Assembly: GCA_029207755.1 (NCBI GenBank)
Contig: JARCOQ010000017.1
Span: 4,042,945 to 4,106,944, forward strand
Direction of reading: 5' to 3'
DNA: 64,000 nt
Source of the DNA: Chamaea fasciata
Taxonomy: Eukaryota > Chordata > Aves > Passeriformes > Sylviidae
The position numbers were made by a program, and so were the translations under genes. Shown piece by piece: positions 10,882-22,700 of this stretch (position 1 is its first letter; the number at the start of each line of letters is the position of its first letter). The notes beneath the pieces were generated by a model. It was not told the DNA's origin, did not search any database, and saw only the letters and a program-made list of their open reading frames with translations.

Positions 10882-13800
10882 AGGAAAGGTACCAGTAACC
10901 ACAGGCCAACCTACCTGCACATCTCCCACTACAGACAGCCTGTGACTCACGGTCGAGACGTCATGATTTTATGCATGAAAAGCAATAGTTGCTCTAATTA
11001 TCCTCTAATTAGTTCGCTATTGACTGCAAAGGAAAATGCATGTGCTCCTCTGACAGGTGTGTGAAACACAAAAGAGTAGAAGTACAATACTGTCAGATGT
11101 TCCCAGACATGCTAACCAATGTATCATTCCAATAAATTTCAGTTTTGAGACGAATATAAAAGCTGAACACATTCTATAGAGTATCTCTAGACAAACTGCC
11201 AGGAAGAAGAAGGCCTTGAATTCACAGTGTTTAATATATGATCACATCTCCAAGCGCAGTAAGTCAGAAGTGGGAGGGTACTGAGGGAATGTTAAATGTA
11301 GGCCATTATATATTAATATAATTTCTCTCTTTCTCCAAGATAAAGAATATTTTTGCTCACGCAGCCTTGATTTAGATGGCCTGTCTAGTCCTCCTTTCTG
11401 CAGTGTCATGATGAAAGACGCTGATGTGGGCTAGCAGAGGCTGTGCTGGGGCTTTTCGACTATTACTGTATAAATGCTAATGAATCTCCTCCAGGGGAAG
11501 ACCCCAGTCAGCTTCCTCAGCCAGACCCCCCATCACAGCACCCAGAAATTATCCAGTTGCTTGTCTGCGCTGAATCTCGGAACATTTTGGGGTCTGCCGA
11601 AATCAAGACCAGGTCTCACTGATTTTGGAGGGTGCTGTAGCAGTCCTTGACACCTGGATCATCCTGCCCTGAGTCCGTGCTGGTGTCTGGTCCTGCAGTG
11701 AGGCTCTACACCAGCCCAGGACAATGGCAGAGGGTCTGCGGTGAAATGGAGGTGGGAGCTCAGCTTGGACTGTGCACACCCAACCTAACACAGCTGCAGG
11801 GCCATCCCCAGGTTAGGGCAAGAGCTGGATGTTGGGAGGCAGCAAAATTCCTGGGATGCTGCTGCATATTTTACCTGTTAGAGCCCCACAAAGCCAGGCA
11901 ATCCCAAATGGATGGGGGTATAGTCCATATGGACTGTGGGGAAACCACTTGAGCTGGGAGCCAGTTCACCAGAAATCTTGCCATTTCCACACAAGCAAGC
12001 AAGAGAGCTTTCCATGGGGCTCCCCTCTCCCTGCTGCTCCTGTCAGGTGAGTGTCCCGTGTTCCATTCTCCCATGGGACACCCGTGCTGGGGCCCTGCTT
12101 CCTCTGGGGACTCAAAATCCAATTTTGCCTACAGTGTTGAGATAACCTGAGCCTGTGCTGATACACTGAAAGCTCTGCCTTCATCTTCACTTGTCATTAC
12201 ACAACTGCATTATCAGAGCAATGCTACAAACACACATTTATTTTTCAGGGCAGGCACATCTTGCTGCTTTTCCTGTCAAATTACAGGAGACATTTACTGC
12301 TCTGACCATCCTCATTAGGCAGCTCTTTTATAGCCGTGCATTGCCACCGTACAAAGCAGTTTTAAGCTCATACAAATAAAACAGTTTATCATAATTAACT
12401 GCACGATGGGATAGAGTTCCCTAAAGACAACTATAAATATTGCTTCCTTGCTCCTGACAGCCTGGCAATGAGGATTTGCCACGAGGCGAAAGAAGCATCT
12501 ATATTTTACTACCTCAGGTAGCAGAGTGGGCAAACCAGAGCAGTAATTGCAATGATCATAGTCTTTACCACTCTTGACTGTGCAGAGAAATATGCAGTGA
12601 CATCACTGGAGAGTGGTCTTTGCCGAGCAGGATCAGCGGGGATGCAGCCAGGACTGGAATGTTAATGACCTGCAGTAAAACCAGCCCGGTTTACGTTCTC
12701 ATCCATCACCATCCCCACAGACAGCAGAAATGCGCTGAAAGGATGCCCACTGAGAGACAGGCTTTAATTAACTCCCACCCTCACTCAGCACAGGAAGGGC
12801 TGTGCCTGGTTCAGGCTGCTCCAGCCCTTTGCCACGCCTGCAGGGTGGTTTGATGGAGCAGCGAGCACACGTCTCAGGTGGTTCCTGCAGACCAGCTCTT
12901 CCCAGCTGGGAGAGCCACTAGAAGGAATCAAAAGGGTCAGGGAAGCTTTGAAATTTTTACTGTAATCTAAATCAAAGTGAATCATGTTCATCCACTCCCT
13001 TTACACGTTCCTACCTCAAGGTCAAGTATTTTCTGTAAACTTTCCCAGGTGAACGCGGAGAAAACAGCGCCGGCTCAGCCTCACCACTTGAGCTCTCCCA
13101 AGGCAAACGTAAAGAGTGCAGTGAAAAATGCAAGGAGGGAAATGGACACTCAGTGGGACCTGGGCTGCTCCATCAATGTGTAGCACAATAACCATTTTCG
13201 GTGTGAAAAAATTTAAATTAGATATCTCTGGCTGTCAGCGCCTTCCTTTGCAAAAGGAGCTCTGATGCCTCGCTCCTACAGGATCCGGACGCGATGAAAA
13301 TGTCATCCAGTGTGCTCAGGCTGAGAGACAGCTCCCCAAATGGTAACTTTGAAAGAGCAGAGAAATCTCACGGTGCGGAATTGTGAACTCAGCCCCAGAC
13401 AATCAGGGAAACGGACTGACAGACAGCAAAAGAAGCAGCAGGGTAAGCCTGGCCACAAACCACAGTTGTGTTGTGCCTTCAAGAAAGGGAGTACTAAAAA
13501 CCAAATAAAATCTTAAGAACAGAAAGCCATCGGCTCAAGATACAACACGTGTTCACTGATTCAGATCCTTTTCTTATTTTTATGCCACAACCCTTAATCC
13601 CTGGTGTCAAGAATCTCATCTAATTCTTTCAGCTTTTTTGACTATATTCTCTCACATTGTTACACAGGGGTGCAGGCTCATTACTTGCTACATGAAGCAG
13701 CTCTGCAGAGTTTGTATTTGACTCCTGATTTTGTAAGCCTTCAGATTAAGTCCTCTTATTGTTAGGCTCCTTTGGATCATCTTTATCAAAATTTTTATTT

Positions 13801-15277
13801 CTTCCTTGAGTTATTACTTTATTAAATTTAAATCTTTAATAAAGTCTCCTTTCCCTCATGACAATAAACTTAGCATGAATAAACTTTTCTCACAACTTTT
13901 TTGCAATTTTCCAAGTCTTTATTTTCTCACTCAGTTCTGAAAGCTTTCTACATAAGGCGCGTTATCTCTTTACTGTTCGAAAGAAATAATAATTTAAAAA
14001 AAAAACACATTAAAATTTGAGTTGAGGGTGAAACTCCTACCTGCAACTTACCGTGTTGTAGGATTTACATGTGATATCTGGCCTGTGCTAGGTTAGAGGT
14101 AAATACGTCTGTGGCAATGCCATTCCAATTCCTGTTGATTATATATACTTGTATAAGCTAAACCCAGCTCCTCAGCTACGTTTTGCTTGTGTGTGCTCAT
14201 TGCAGAGCCCTGTCACCCATTCCAAATCTGTGCTAATTGATGATGGCTTGGTTTTGCTTGTGGGGGCACAGAGCCAAATAACACCCTGAGCTCTTCTCTG
14301 CCTTCCCTGCTAGATGATGAACCAGGGCTTTGTTTTGTCTTATTCCTCTGGTTTAACAGCACCAACCTGCACAACCTCCCTGCTCAGCTGCTGTGTCTGG
14401 AGCAGCAGCTCCTGATCCATCCAGGGGAGCAGGCAAAGGCATCCTTCTTTAACTGGCAGGCTGCACTTCTTCAGGAGCGTAAAATCCATGTAAGGTCAGG
14501 CAAGCAGCACTTGTGGTGCTGCAGACTCCATTATTCTTTGACTGGTTTTCCATCATCTTGAGCAAGTCAACCTCTCAGGGATGAGCTAATTAGAAAATGT
14601 CCCATGAAATTATCGAGGCTCACACCTCTGTATTGCTCCTCCACACTCTCTCCAGAGGGTGTTGGCTGGATTTAGTGCTCTGTCACTTGGAGCTCAGGGC
14701 CTTTACTAAGGGATGTGCTAAAGCACCTGGGTTTAGTGGAGATGCTGGGGACAGCTCTCCCCATCCCACTCCTGTGTAGTGGTGTCGTTGCAGGGGGTGG
14801 CTGCAGTGGCAGCCTGTGCACACCCTTGGGAGCAGCTGATCCCCTGGACTGCTGGGGTTTGACCTCTGTCCCGGTCCTGCTGTTCCTACACTTCAAACTC
14901 CCCATTTAGCTGGGCCACGCAGAGAGCTGCCGTGATAGAACGTGGCATGACACTGAATAATCAGATTAATAACCTAACAACGTGACACCCGGTGTCCACA
15001 ATTACAGTCGCCACTGCTCAGGAGTTTGGCTTGTGGAGACGGGAGGGATAATGAATTATTCATCACCTGCTCTGATCATCAGAAAATCCATGCCTCCTCT
15101 GTCTTCAATAAACCTTTTCACTCTTATTTATAATAAACCTTTTACTTTGAAATATCAGATGCTAAGTACCTGTTAAATACCTCTGCCTTTTCCTGAGTAA
15201 ATTATAGATACTGAAAAATACTTACTAATAGATTTGCATTATAGTAATTTTTTAATGTTAGAATTAAACTACCAAAG

Positions 15278-15292
15278 AAAAAAAAAAAAAAA
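15278..15292 (+). repeat. A15 homopolymer
   Basis: Uninterrupted run of 15 A following CCAAAG. No attached retroposon seen. Confidence 0.95.
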
Positions 15293-16925
15293 GGAAATGG
15301 AGAGAACATAATCAAGATCAACCAAGAGGCCTGATCAGTGTCAAATGAATGCCTTGATAAACAAGAACAATGATTTGTGGACATCCATATTTCCTACAAG
15401 TCAGTAATGGTATTATTTCATTCTAAATAAGAATGAAAAATACAGTCGCTCGTAGCCACAGATTAGATGAAATGTTCGTGCCATCTGCTTTAAACTTCTG
15501 TAAGTATTATTTGGTTATTTAAACTAATACATCAGACTGAGATAAAATCAGTAACTTGCATATACAGCTCTCACAGTGAATTTTCAGGCAGAGTTTTGCT
15601 CTGTGTATTAACCCAAAATATATTAATAAAAAGTCTGAGTAACGGAATATTGTGTGGAGAGTCTCATAAAAGTTGGAGGAAATTTTATTCCAGCTCACTG
15701 TAGCTGTTTCTATGCTAATCTTTGATGCTATTGTGCCTCTTCCTGTATGCTGTAAGCACGTGTACTTTGCAGTGGAGACCTCGGGTAACAACAGGGATTG
15801 AACCATTCCCTGCTGTGCTGAAAACCTGTCTTGGCCTTTTGAAAATCATATTCCTGCTGCCCTCGGTCTGCAGAGATCACAGACAAGCCAGTTACAATGC
15901 ACTGGAAAATGCACTTTTTCAGCTTGTTTCTGGCTTCTTTAAATTCCACATTTAAGCAGCTACTTAAGCCTCACTGTTTTCAAAGTCACTGCCCGTCTAG
16001 AGCCTCCTCTATCTTGCTGTGAATGTTTCATTCTTTGATACTGTGTTTGACTCAATACTCTTATGTTTAGCACCAAGTTTCTAAGTATTTTCCCAGTTCT
16101 ACTGGTCATGACCTTTCCGTGTCTAACCTGCTGAAATAAACCCTCAGTCTAAGTTACAGAGGTGTAAGATAATATTTTGATTGAGTTCACTAGGCTTTGG
16201 ATTAGGGTTATGTGTAAAATAATGTAAGGTTAAAATTATTTAACTAACTTAACAAGTCATAACTTTCAACCCATGTGAACTTTGATCAATTCAGGCCTGA
16301 CTGTAAGAAGTTCTGAGCAATTCTTGCTTACTTCAAAATCAATAAGTGGCACAGCAGCTCTCAATCTCTCTTTATTTGATCCACGAGTAAGAGCTTAAGA
16401 ATTTGACCCCGTAAGGCAAAATGTTTCTACATAATCAATGTGGGAGACCACAGCCATATCCAAGGCAGCTTTGCTGCCCTAAACCCTGCTTAAAAACTGT
16501 ATCAGTGTCTGTGTTGTAGATAACCTGGGGCTCTGTGGAATTTCAGGGAAACAGCTGGGATTATCGAGTCTATAGAAATGGTTTTCAGACGTGATACAAT
16601 GGAGTCTTTAATAAATAGAAACTTTCTGCAGTACTGAGCTATAAATTACTGTATGATAACATCTTCCCAAAGACAAAACCTCTCAGCGCTGTGTGTTTGG
16701 GGCTGCTTTATTCTGGTACCAGAATCAATAATGTCCTATCAAGCCTGGGAGAAAACGAAGGGAATTTCCAGGACCCACAGCTGAACTCTTTTCAGGACGA
16801 CTTAGTCTTCCACACCACAAAGTAATAAGGTTCTCTACATTGATGCAAATGCATTCCTAAAGGTCACCTTAAGTTTAAAGAAAGTGTTGTGAGGAAAATC
16901 TGATTTCTCAGTGCTGATTCAATAG

Positions 16926-16963
16926 CACAATGTGTTAGCACTTTCACAATGTGCTAGCACTTT
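16926..16963 (+). repeat. Tandem duplication, 2 x 19 bp
   Basis: The units at 16926-16944 and 16945-16963 are adjacent and differ at one base (GTGTTAGC against GTGCTAGC). The near identity points to a fairly recent slippage or short tandem duplication. Confidence 0.92.
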
Positions 16964-17914
16964 TCAGGAGACTTTGCCACTGGCACTTGCTATTTTTATC
17001 TACCCACCAGGCAGCTCAGCAAAACCCAAGAAACAATTTAACTTTGTTCATTCTTCCCCCTTGTGTATATAATAATACAGGAAGAAGAAATAAGGTGAAA
17101 ACATAAAATGATCATTAAAAATGAATGAGAAGAGTGTGGTTAGAAGACTTTTGGGTAAATGGACTGCATCCTCATTGGCACGTGGATTTTTTTTATTTTT
17201 TTACTTTGCTGTAGGTTAAACAGAATTTTAACTATTTGCTCTGATTAAAGTGCATCGTGTTGTTGCACTGGAGAAACAACAGGGGAATAAATTCTGAACA
17301 GGAGATCAATACTGTCACTGCTGCTTCTCCCTTGCTCCAGGGGAAGGGAATTTTGTATCTTTTGTTCTGCAAGCCAGTTCCGCTCTGTGCTCAGTTGTTA
17401 TCTGGCACTTCAGGTGGAGCTACAACTCTCTACTCCTTCCCTGCCTGCCTGCTCCTCATCCTCCACAGGAGGTGGACATGAGAACAGTGTGGGGATTGCA
17501 ATATTTTCACACACATGCAGTAATTTATCAATCTGATTTGAACCCAGTGCATGAAAAGGTCCCTGTTTTGCCACTGACTTCTATATTACATGTTTCAGTG
17601 GTAATTTTTGTAGTACTGGAATGGTAATCCTCTGGAAGGTAGCTTTACCTGCAGAGTAGCTCTGCTGCCATCTTTGGGAACACAGGGCTTTTCAATGGTT
17701 TGTTGAACTGCACACTAAGGTTATAAAAACTAATCTAAAAAGGAACAGAGGTCTGGGATAGCCATCCTCCACTACACTAATTAACAGCCTAAAGGCTCTC
17801 CTTGAAGGAGGAATAAGGACATCCACAGCAAGGCTTGGCGTACAATATTTTGTTAGAGTTCACACCCGAGCTCATTTCACAGCTTTCTCACACTGGTAAG
17901 CAGAATTCACTCAT

Positions 17915-17968
17915 TAATGAATTACATAGCCTTTGCAATGTAATGAATTACATCACAGCCTTTACATG
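17915..17968 (+). repeat. Imperfect tandem duplication, about 26 + 28 bp
   Basis: Both copies start TAATGAATTACAT and continue through an AGCCTTT block. The copies are 17915-17940 and 17941-17968. The second has a short insertion (CAC) and a few substitutions. It lies about 1 kb from the 2 x 19 bp duplication, so this segment has undergone two independent small duplications. Confidence 0.85.
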
Positions 17969-19610
17969 GCTTTGTCATAAAGGGGAAATTAAGAAGCTTG
18001 TGCCTGCTGAAAATTCAAGTAGTTACACTTAACATAGTCTTGGTGTTAGATCAATCTGCGCCCCAATGCTCTGAGAGAGACAGTCACCCAGCAGGGGCTG
18101 TTTGGATTTCCTGTTTGCTGTGAGGCCCTTGACAAGAACTGCACAGCTTTCCTAAGCTGATGTGCAGAGGAGTCCAGGCACAAACCGTAAGCCATGGAGC
18201 ACTTCTAGTTCAATCTGTTCTACAACTGCATGATCATATTTAACACTTAGGCAGCACTTAGTTCTGCAAAGTGACCTTGCTGCAGCAGTTTCTGTGGTGT
18301 TCAGGCAACGCTGGTATTACAAAGTGAAATTATAATTCATGGGACACACCGGTAGCTTTCGAAGGCACTCACAAGAGCTCTGAGACAATAGAGCAGCATC
18401 ACAGAAAACAAACAAAAAAACCACATTTAAGGCTGTTGAACTGTAGAGTTTTAAAACTGCTTCAAGTTCAGGATGATACTGAAACAACAGATGGTTTGAC
18501 AAACATTTTCCAGAAGTGCAGTTAGCTGACAGAGCACGATTCTCCCCCCTCCACAATGTTACTGTCTTCTGATCAGCATGAAAACAACACAGCCTGCAGT
18601 GGCGCTCCCCGAGGAGAGCCCTGAACAATACACAGCATTATAAGAACTCACTAAGAACCTGCCACTGCCCTGGGGTGCGCGGCCCGTCCTGCAGACCCCG
18701 TGCCATCAGGTCATCCCAAAGCATCCCAACTTGCCCATGGACAACACCACAGAAGGCACCAAAATGTTCTGTGCGGCGGAACTCGTGCCAAGCAGGGATC
18801 TCAGCAGGGATTTTCAGGAATGCGGCAGCAGCATGCAGACCATTACTGCTTTAGTCAGTAAGCAGGTGGCAGCAATGGTTTGTCTCAGAAATAAGTGACC
18901 AGAGCTGCTCAGTGCTGAGCCCCTCGCTGCATTATTCCACAAGGAGGAAAGCACCCTGCTTTTTACACATTTGTTATCCTTATTTTCCGCAGAACAGCAA
19001 GAAGGTACGTGGGAGGGAAGAATACATTGTTGCTTAGCAATGAGATGCTCATAGCACGGTTGGGTTTTTTTTAAAAGCTTTTGCTAAATATACACATACA
19101 AAACTAAGATAAAACCACCCTGAGCACAATGGAGAAGTAAAATTGCATTCCTAAGAATGGAATTACTGAGGCCAAAGATTTCATTTCTCCCTATATCGGG
19201 TACCCAACCAAATGAATATTCTGGAAAAGATTATAAGAAATGTGGCAAGTATGAAAAGTGGTAATTTCCCTGATATTCTCTCAATTGAGTCAGCAAGCTC
19301 AGAACTTGCTGAGCCCCAGATTGCATCCATGTCATTCCTGTATCCTCAGGGAAGTGTCCTGCGCTAATTCACAGTGTAGTTATGGAATGTGTCAGAAACA
19401 CTTCCACAGTTTCTGCTGAGGCTGCACCCTGGCGATCTCACTGTCCCTGTCTCTTTCATTGTTCCTTATTCCCCCTCCCCTAACGGGTGTTTCAGGCATT
19501 GTGCTCTCACAAAGGATCTCCTCTGAACCCCTCTGTGGACAAGGATATGGGATTCACCCCTGGCAGGGACTGGGGAGGGAGAGGAAGCACAGGATCACCT
19601 GTGCTACAGA
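17969..19610. other. Non-coding stretch
   Basis: No gene recognised. A minus-strand open frame of about 100 codons at 18317-18628 has no domain. 18650-18800 is slightly GC-richer. Nothing else stands out. Confidence 0.6.
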
Positions 19611-19762
19611 TCACAGAGTCATAAAGGTTGGAAAAGACCTGAGAGATCATCAGTCTCTACCTTTGACTGAGGACAACCACAGCCACCAAACCACATCATG
19701 GAATATTGAACATCTACTAATTTTTTGAACACTTCCAGGCTTGGTGATTCCACCTCTTCCCT
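19611..19762 (-). mobile_element. CR1 LINE, 3'-end fragment
   Basis: Read on the plus strand the element begins with the reverse complement of the avian CR1 tail: a CACAGAGTCAT block, then AAGGTTGGAAAAGACCT and GATCATC. It continues through an ACAACCACAGCCACCAAACC block and a TTTTTTGAACACTTCCAGG block. These are hallmarks of CR1 3' ends in birds. Only about 150 bp is clear, so the copy is 5'-truncated, as most CR1 copies are. The open frames over it (19459-19864) are repeat-derived and not genes. Confidence 0.9.
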
Positions 19763-22700
19763 ACAGAGAGGGGGGACCCTTGCCCGGGACCCCCAGCAGG
19801 GAGCACCATTGGGAACTGGGAACTCCAAAACTCCCCAGACTCCTCCCAAAAAAGTAAGGTGCAAAGTTCTTTCCCAACCAGCTCTTCATTTGAAAGTATG
19901 TCTTGAAATAGTTAGGAAATACAGAATATTTCAACAGTTTGAAATGCTGTTACATGTAAAGTTATAGTTTGCAACACCTGTAAGTTGCTAAAAGACCAAA
20001 ACATCCCAAAACAGATCCTGTCTGCTGCAAAGTAGGGAATGTCAGGTTTGGCAAAGGAATAGGAGAGGCACCTTTAATGCAGATGCACTTAATGTAAAAC
20101 CTCCCCCCCAGCAATTCACGTTGAAGCACCAGTGAAGTTTCAGTTCCGGTTTCTACTTCTTTTTGCAAAAGTTTTTTTGAAACTTAAAGTCCATAGAATT
20201 AAAAAAAAACCCCTCCCTAAGTTTATGACTTCTAATATGTTTCATAAGTTTCTTTTCTGCTATGATTCACCAATATTCATGCTGATGAAAGAAAATCTTA
20301 TCTACTTTTTCTGCCAAATTAAAATGTGAAGAATGCACAAAAAAAGTGAAGAAATAATCAAGCATATTTTTCTAGTTCTTTTTTGCTGGAATAACATTTT
20401 GAGAAGAGGTCCTTCTTGTTTTTATGCTATTAATAATCCTCCATTTGCAAAATCATCAATGTCTGCGCAATTATAAAACTGTAATTTCAATTACTGGAGT
20501 ATGAACAAGTGGGATGAAAGCATGAGTTATGAGGGAGAAACACTGCTTTTTCTTCAACATTTCACTATTAAATCAGGAAACTAACAATCTGTGAGTGGTA
20601 AATGGACTTATTTCTAAACAGAACATTGGGTAAAATTAGATTACACAGGCAAGTAATTTCTGAAGCTAAGCAGATTTGAAGTGCTATCAGCTGGGTGGAC
20701 AAGATGCACAGCTGGTGTTCTTGTGGGAGACTCTGAGCCCTGGCAAGGAAGAGATTCTCAAGTGAATGCACAACAGTCCAAGTATTTTGGCTGCTCCTGT
20801 GCTGTGATTTTCACCAACATCTTCTGGCCTCCCTGATGGGAAGATGGGATGAACTTTTCCCGGTCAGCAAAGGTACAAGAGCCTTCCCTTGGACACTTCA
20901 ATATCCCTTCTGCAAACAACAACGGTGCACGAGGTTCACCTGGGACCATCGAAAACACAATGGCACTGCAGCCTTTGGAACTGGCTTGCTGTGGAATTCA
21001 AGGGTTTTCTGAGAAAAGGACACAAGTCTGTCTTTTGGAAGAAATAGGAGAAAATCTCCAGAAACACCTAAAACCAAACACACCACCCAGATCCCCCTTG
21101 ATTTTTTCAGAGCTGTCAGTGGTCTGGAAAGAGCAGAACTATGAGAAACTGCATTTAAATAATACTGAAGTGTTAAGGGAAACATGGATTTCATCACATT
21201 TGGAAAGCACAGACCATGGCATCTGTGAGACTCCTGTTCCACCTCTCTGCCGACAGAAAAAGTTTTGTCTGTGGTCTGTGAAGGAAGGGAATTACAAATC
21301 TCCAGAACTGTAGAAGCTCAGGATAAAAAAAGAAGTGATAAAATTTCAATAGTCTTATGTAACTCAATTTTATTTTGTGAATATATCAAATGTAGTCAAG
21401 CTCCAGCATACTGTTGCTACTGCTTTTCTTGCATTTGTTGCAGCAACTTCTGAAAAAAGAGAGGACAAATTTTACTTTGGGGTGTGGTGAGCTATACAGT
21501 CTCATAGCCAACCTCTCTTCAAGGCAAACCTTGGTTTGAAGCTATGTATTGTCATTTATTCCTGGTATGGTTAAAGAAATACAGTTCTAAATAGGCTGAG
21601 TGATTTTTGTACCAGCCTCCATTTCTAAAATATCAAGGACTTGATAAAGTTATGAGAGGGAAACTACTGTAAATTTGTTTTAAAAAGAAACGTCACTATT
21701 TTTAATCCTTCACCTTAACCCCAAAACTTTGCATCTTTGAAAATGAAAACTGCCGCTTTGCAAAACTGAGCTTACGACTTCCAGCCTTCTAAATTCTGCA
21801 GCTTCTCCTTGCAGCGTTAATAACCAGAAAGAAGACAGATAATTAAACCATAGAAATCACTGCATTTCCACCTCCCATCCCTTCTTGGTTAAAAATGTGA
21901 GAAAAACACAGCAAATGAGATTTTGTCTCAAGTGTTTTTCCCCTGCTATTAAAGATGCTTCTCTGAAAGGAGCACTTGCTGTTTTTCTGCTATTAATAAT
22001 CCTCGATGTGTGACATCAGCCCATCCCCACAGCAACACGCTGTGTTCAGCTACTGCCTCAGATCCTCTGGCTGCTTCTACCCAGAAGATGGACTAAAAAC
22101 CATGGAGAGCTGGATGGCGCCTCTGTGTAAGGCTGGAAATCTGGCTCGTGGTTGTTTTTCCTCAGTAGGTCACTTTTTTCATTAACAAGAGGAATGCTCA
22201 CCTATTTAATGCAGCAAATCTGCACCAGAGTTTGGTAATTTGGGCCCATTGGCCCTCAGATAAGTAAAGGTGAGCCGGACCATCCCTATAATTAATTAGG
22301 AAATGCTATGAACAGTCTGGTAACAGCAATGGAGGAGGTTGATGCACCTGAGTGGAAATTCAGAGAGCTGCAAACCTACTGTGTTCTGCACAAAACAAAA
22401 ATAGAGAGGGGGAATGAAAAACAACAACCTCCTATGTGATATTTAGACTATTTTAGTGCTGCCACCGCTTAAATCTCTGAAATACTGTGTTCAGGAGTTC
22501 TCATTAACATGGATTTTAATGGGAGATATTTGTCTGAGCAGCTAAGTCGTTTATGCTTACATAAGGCTGCCATTTACAACAAGAAGTATAATAGCATCTT
22601 TGAGCTTTTTAATTAAAAATTAATTAGGAGATTTAAGAACAAAATCATTGGGGGTTACTGTACAATAACATGTTTACAAAATCAGGTCTGGGCTTTTTGT

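Larger units (their letters stand above)
10081..16925. other. Non-coding stretch
   Basis: No gene recognised. It holds an 18 bp palindrome at 10864-10881, a short CTACCT-C-AGGTAG inverted repeat near 12511, and an A15 tract at 15278-15292. A perfect CAG/GTGAGT donor sits at 12048 and an ACG/GTAAGT donor on the minus strand near 14050, each without a convincing coding exon. 11600-12160 and 14590-14900 are GC-richer with short overlapping frames on both strands that show no domains. Confidence 0.6.

Noticed and set aside
20849..21313. 154-codon ATG-started plus-strand frame
   Set aside because: No domain and an open frame over the same bases on the minus strand; no promoter, splice or polyadenylation context that supports it.
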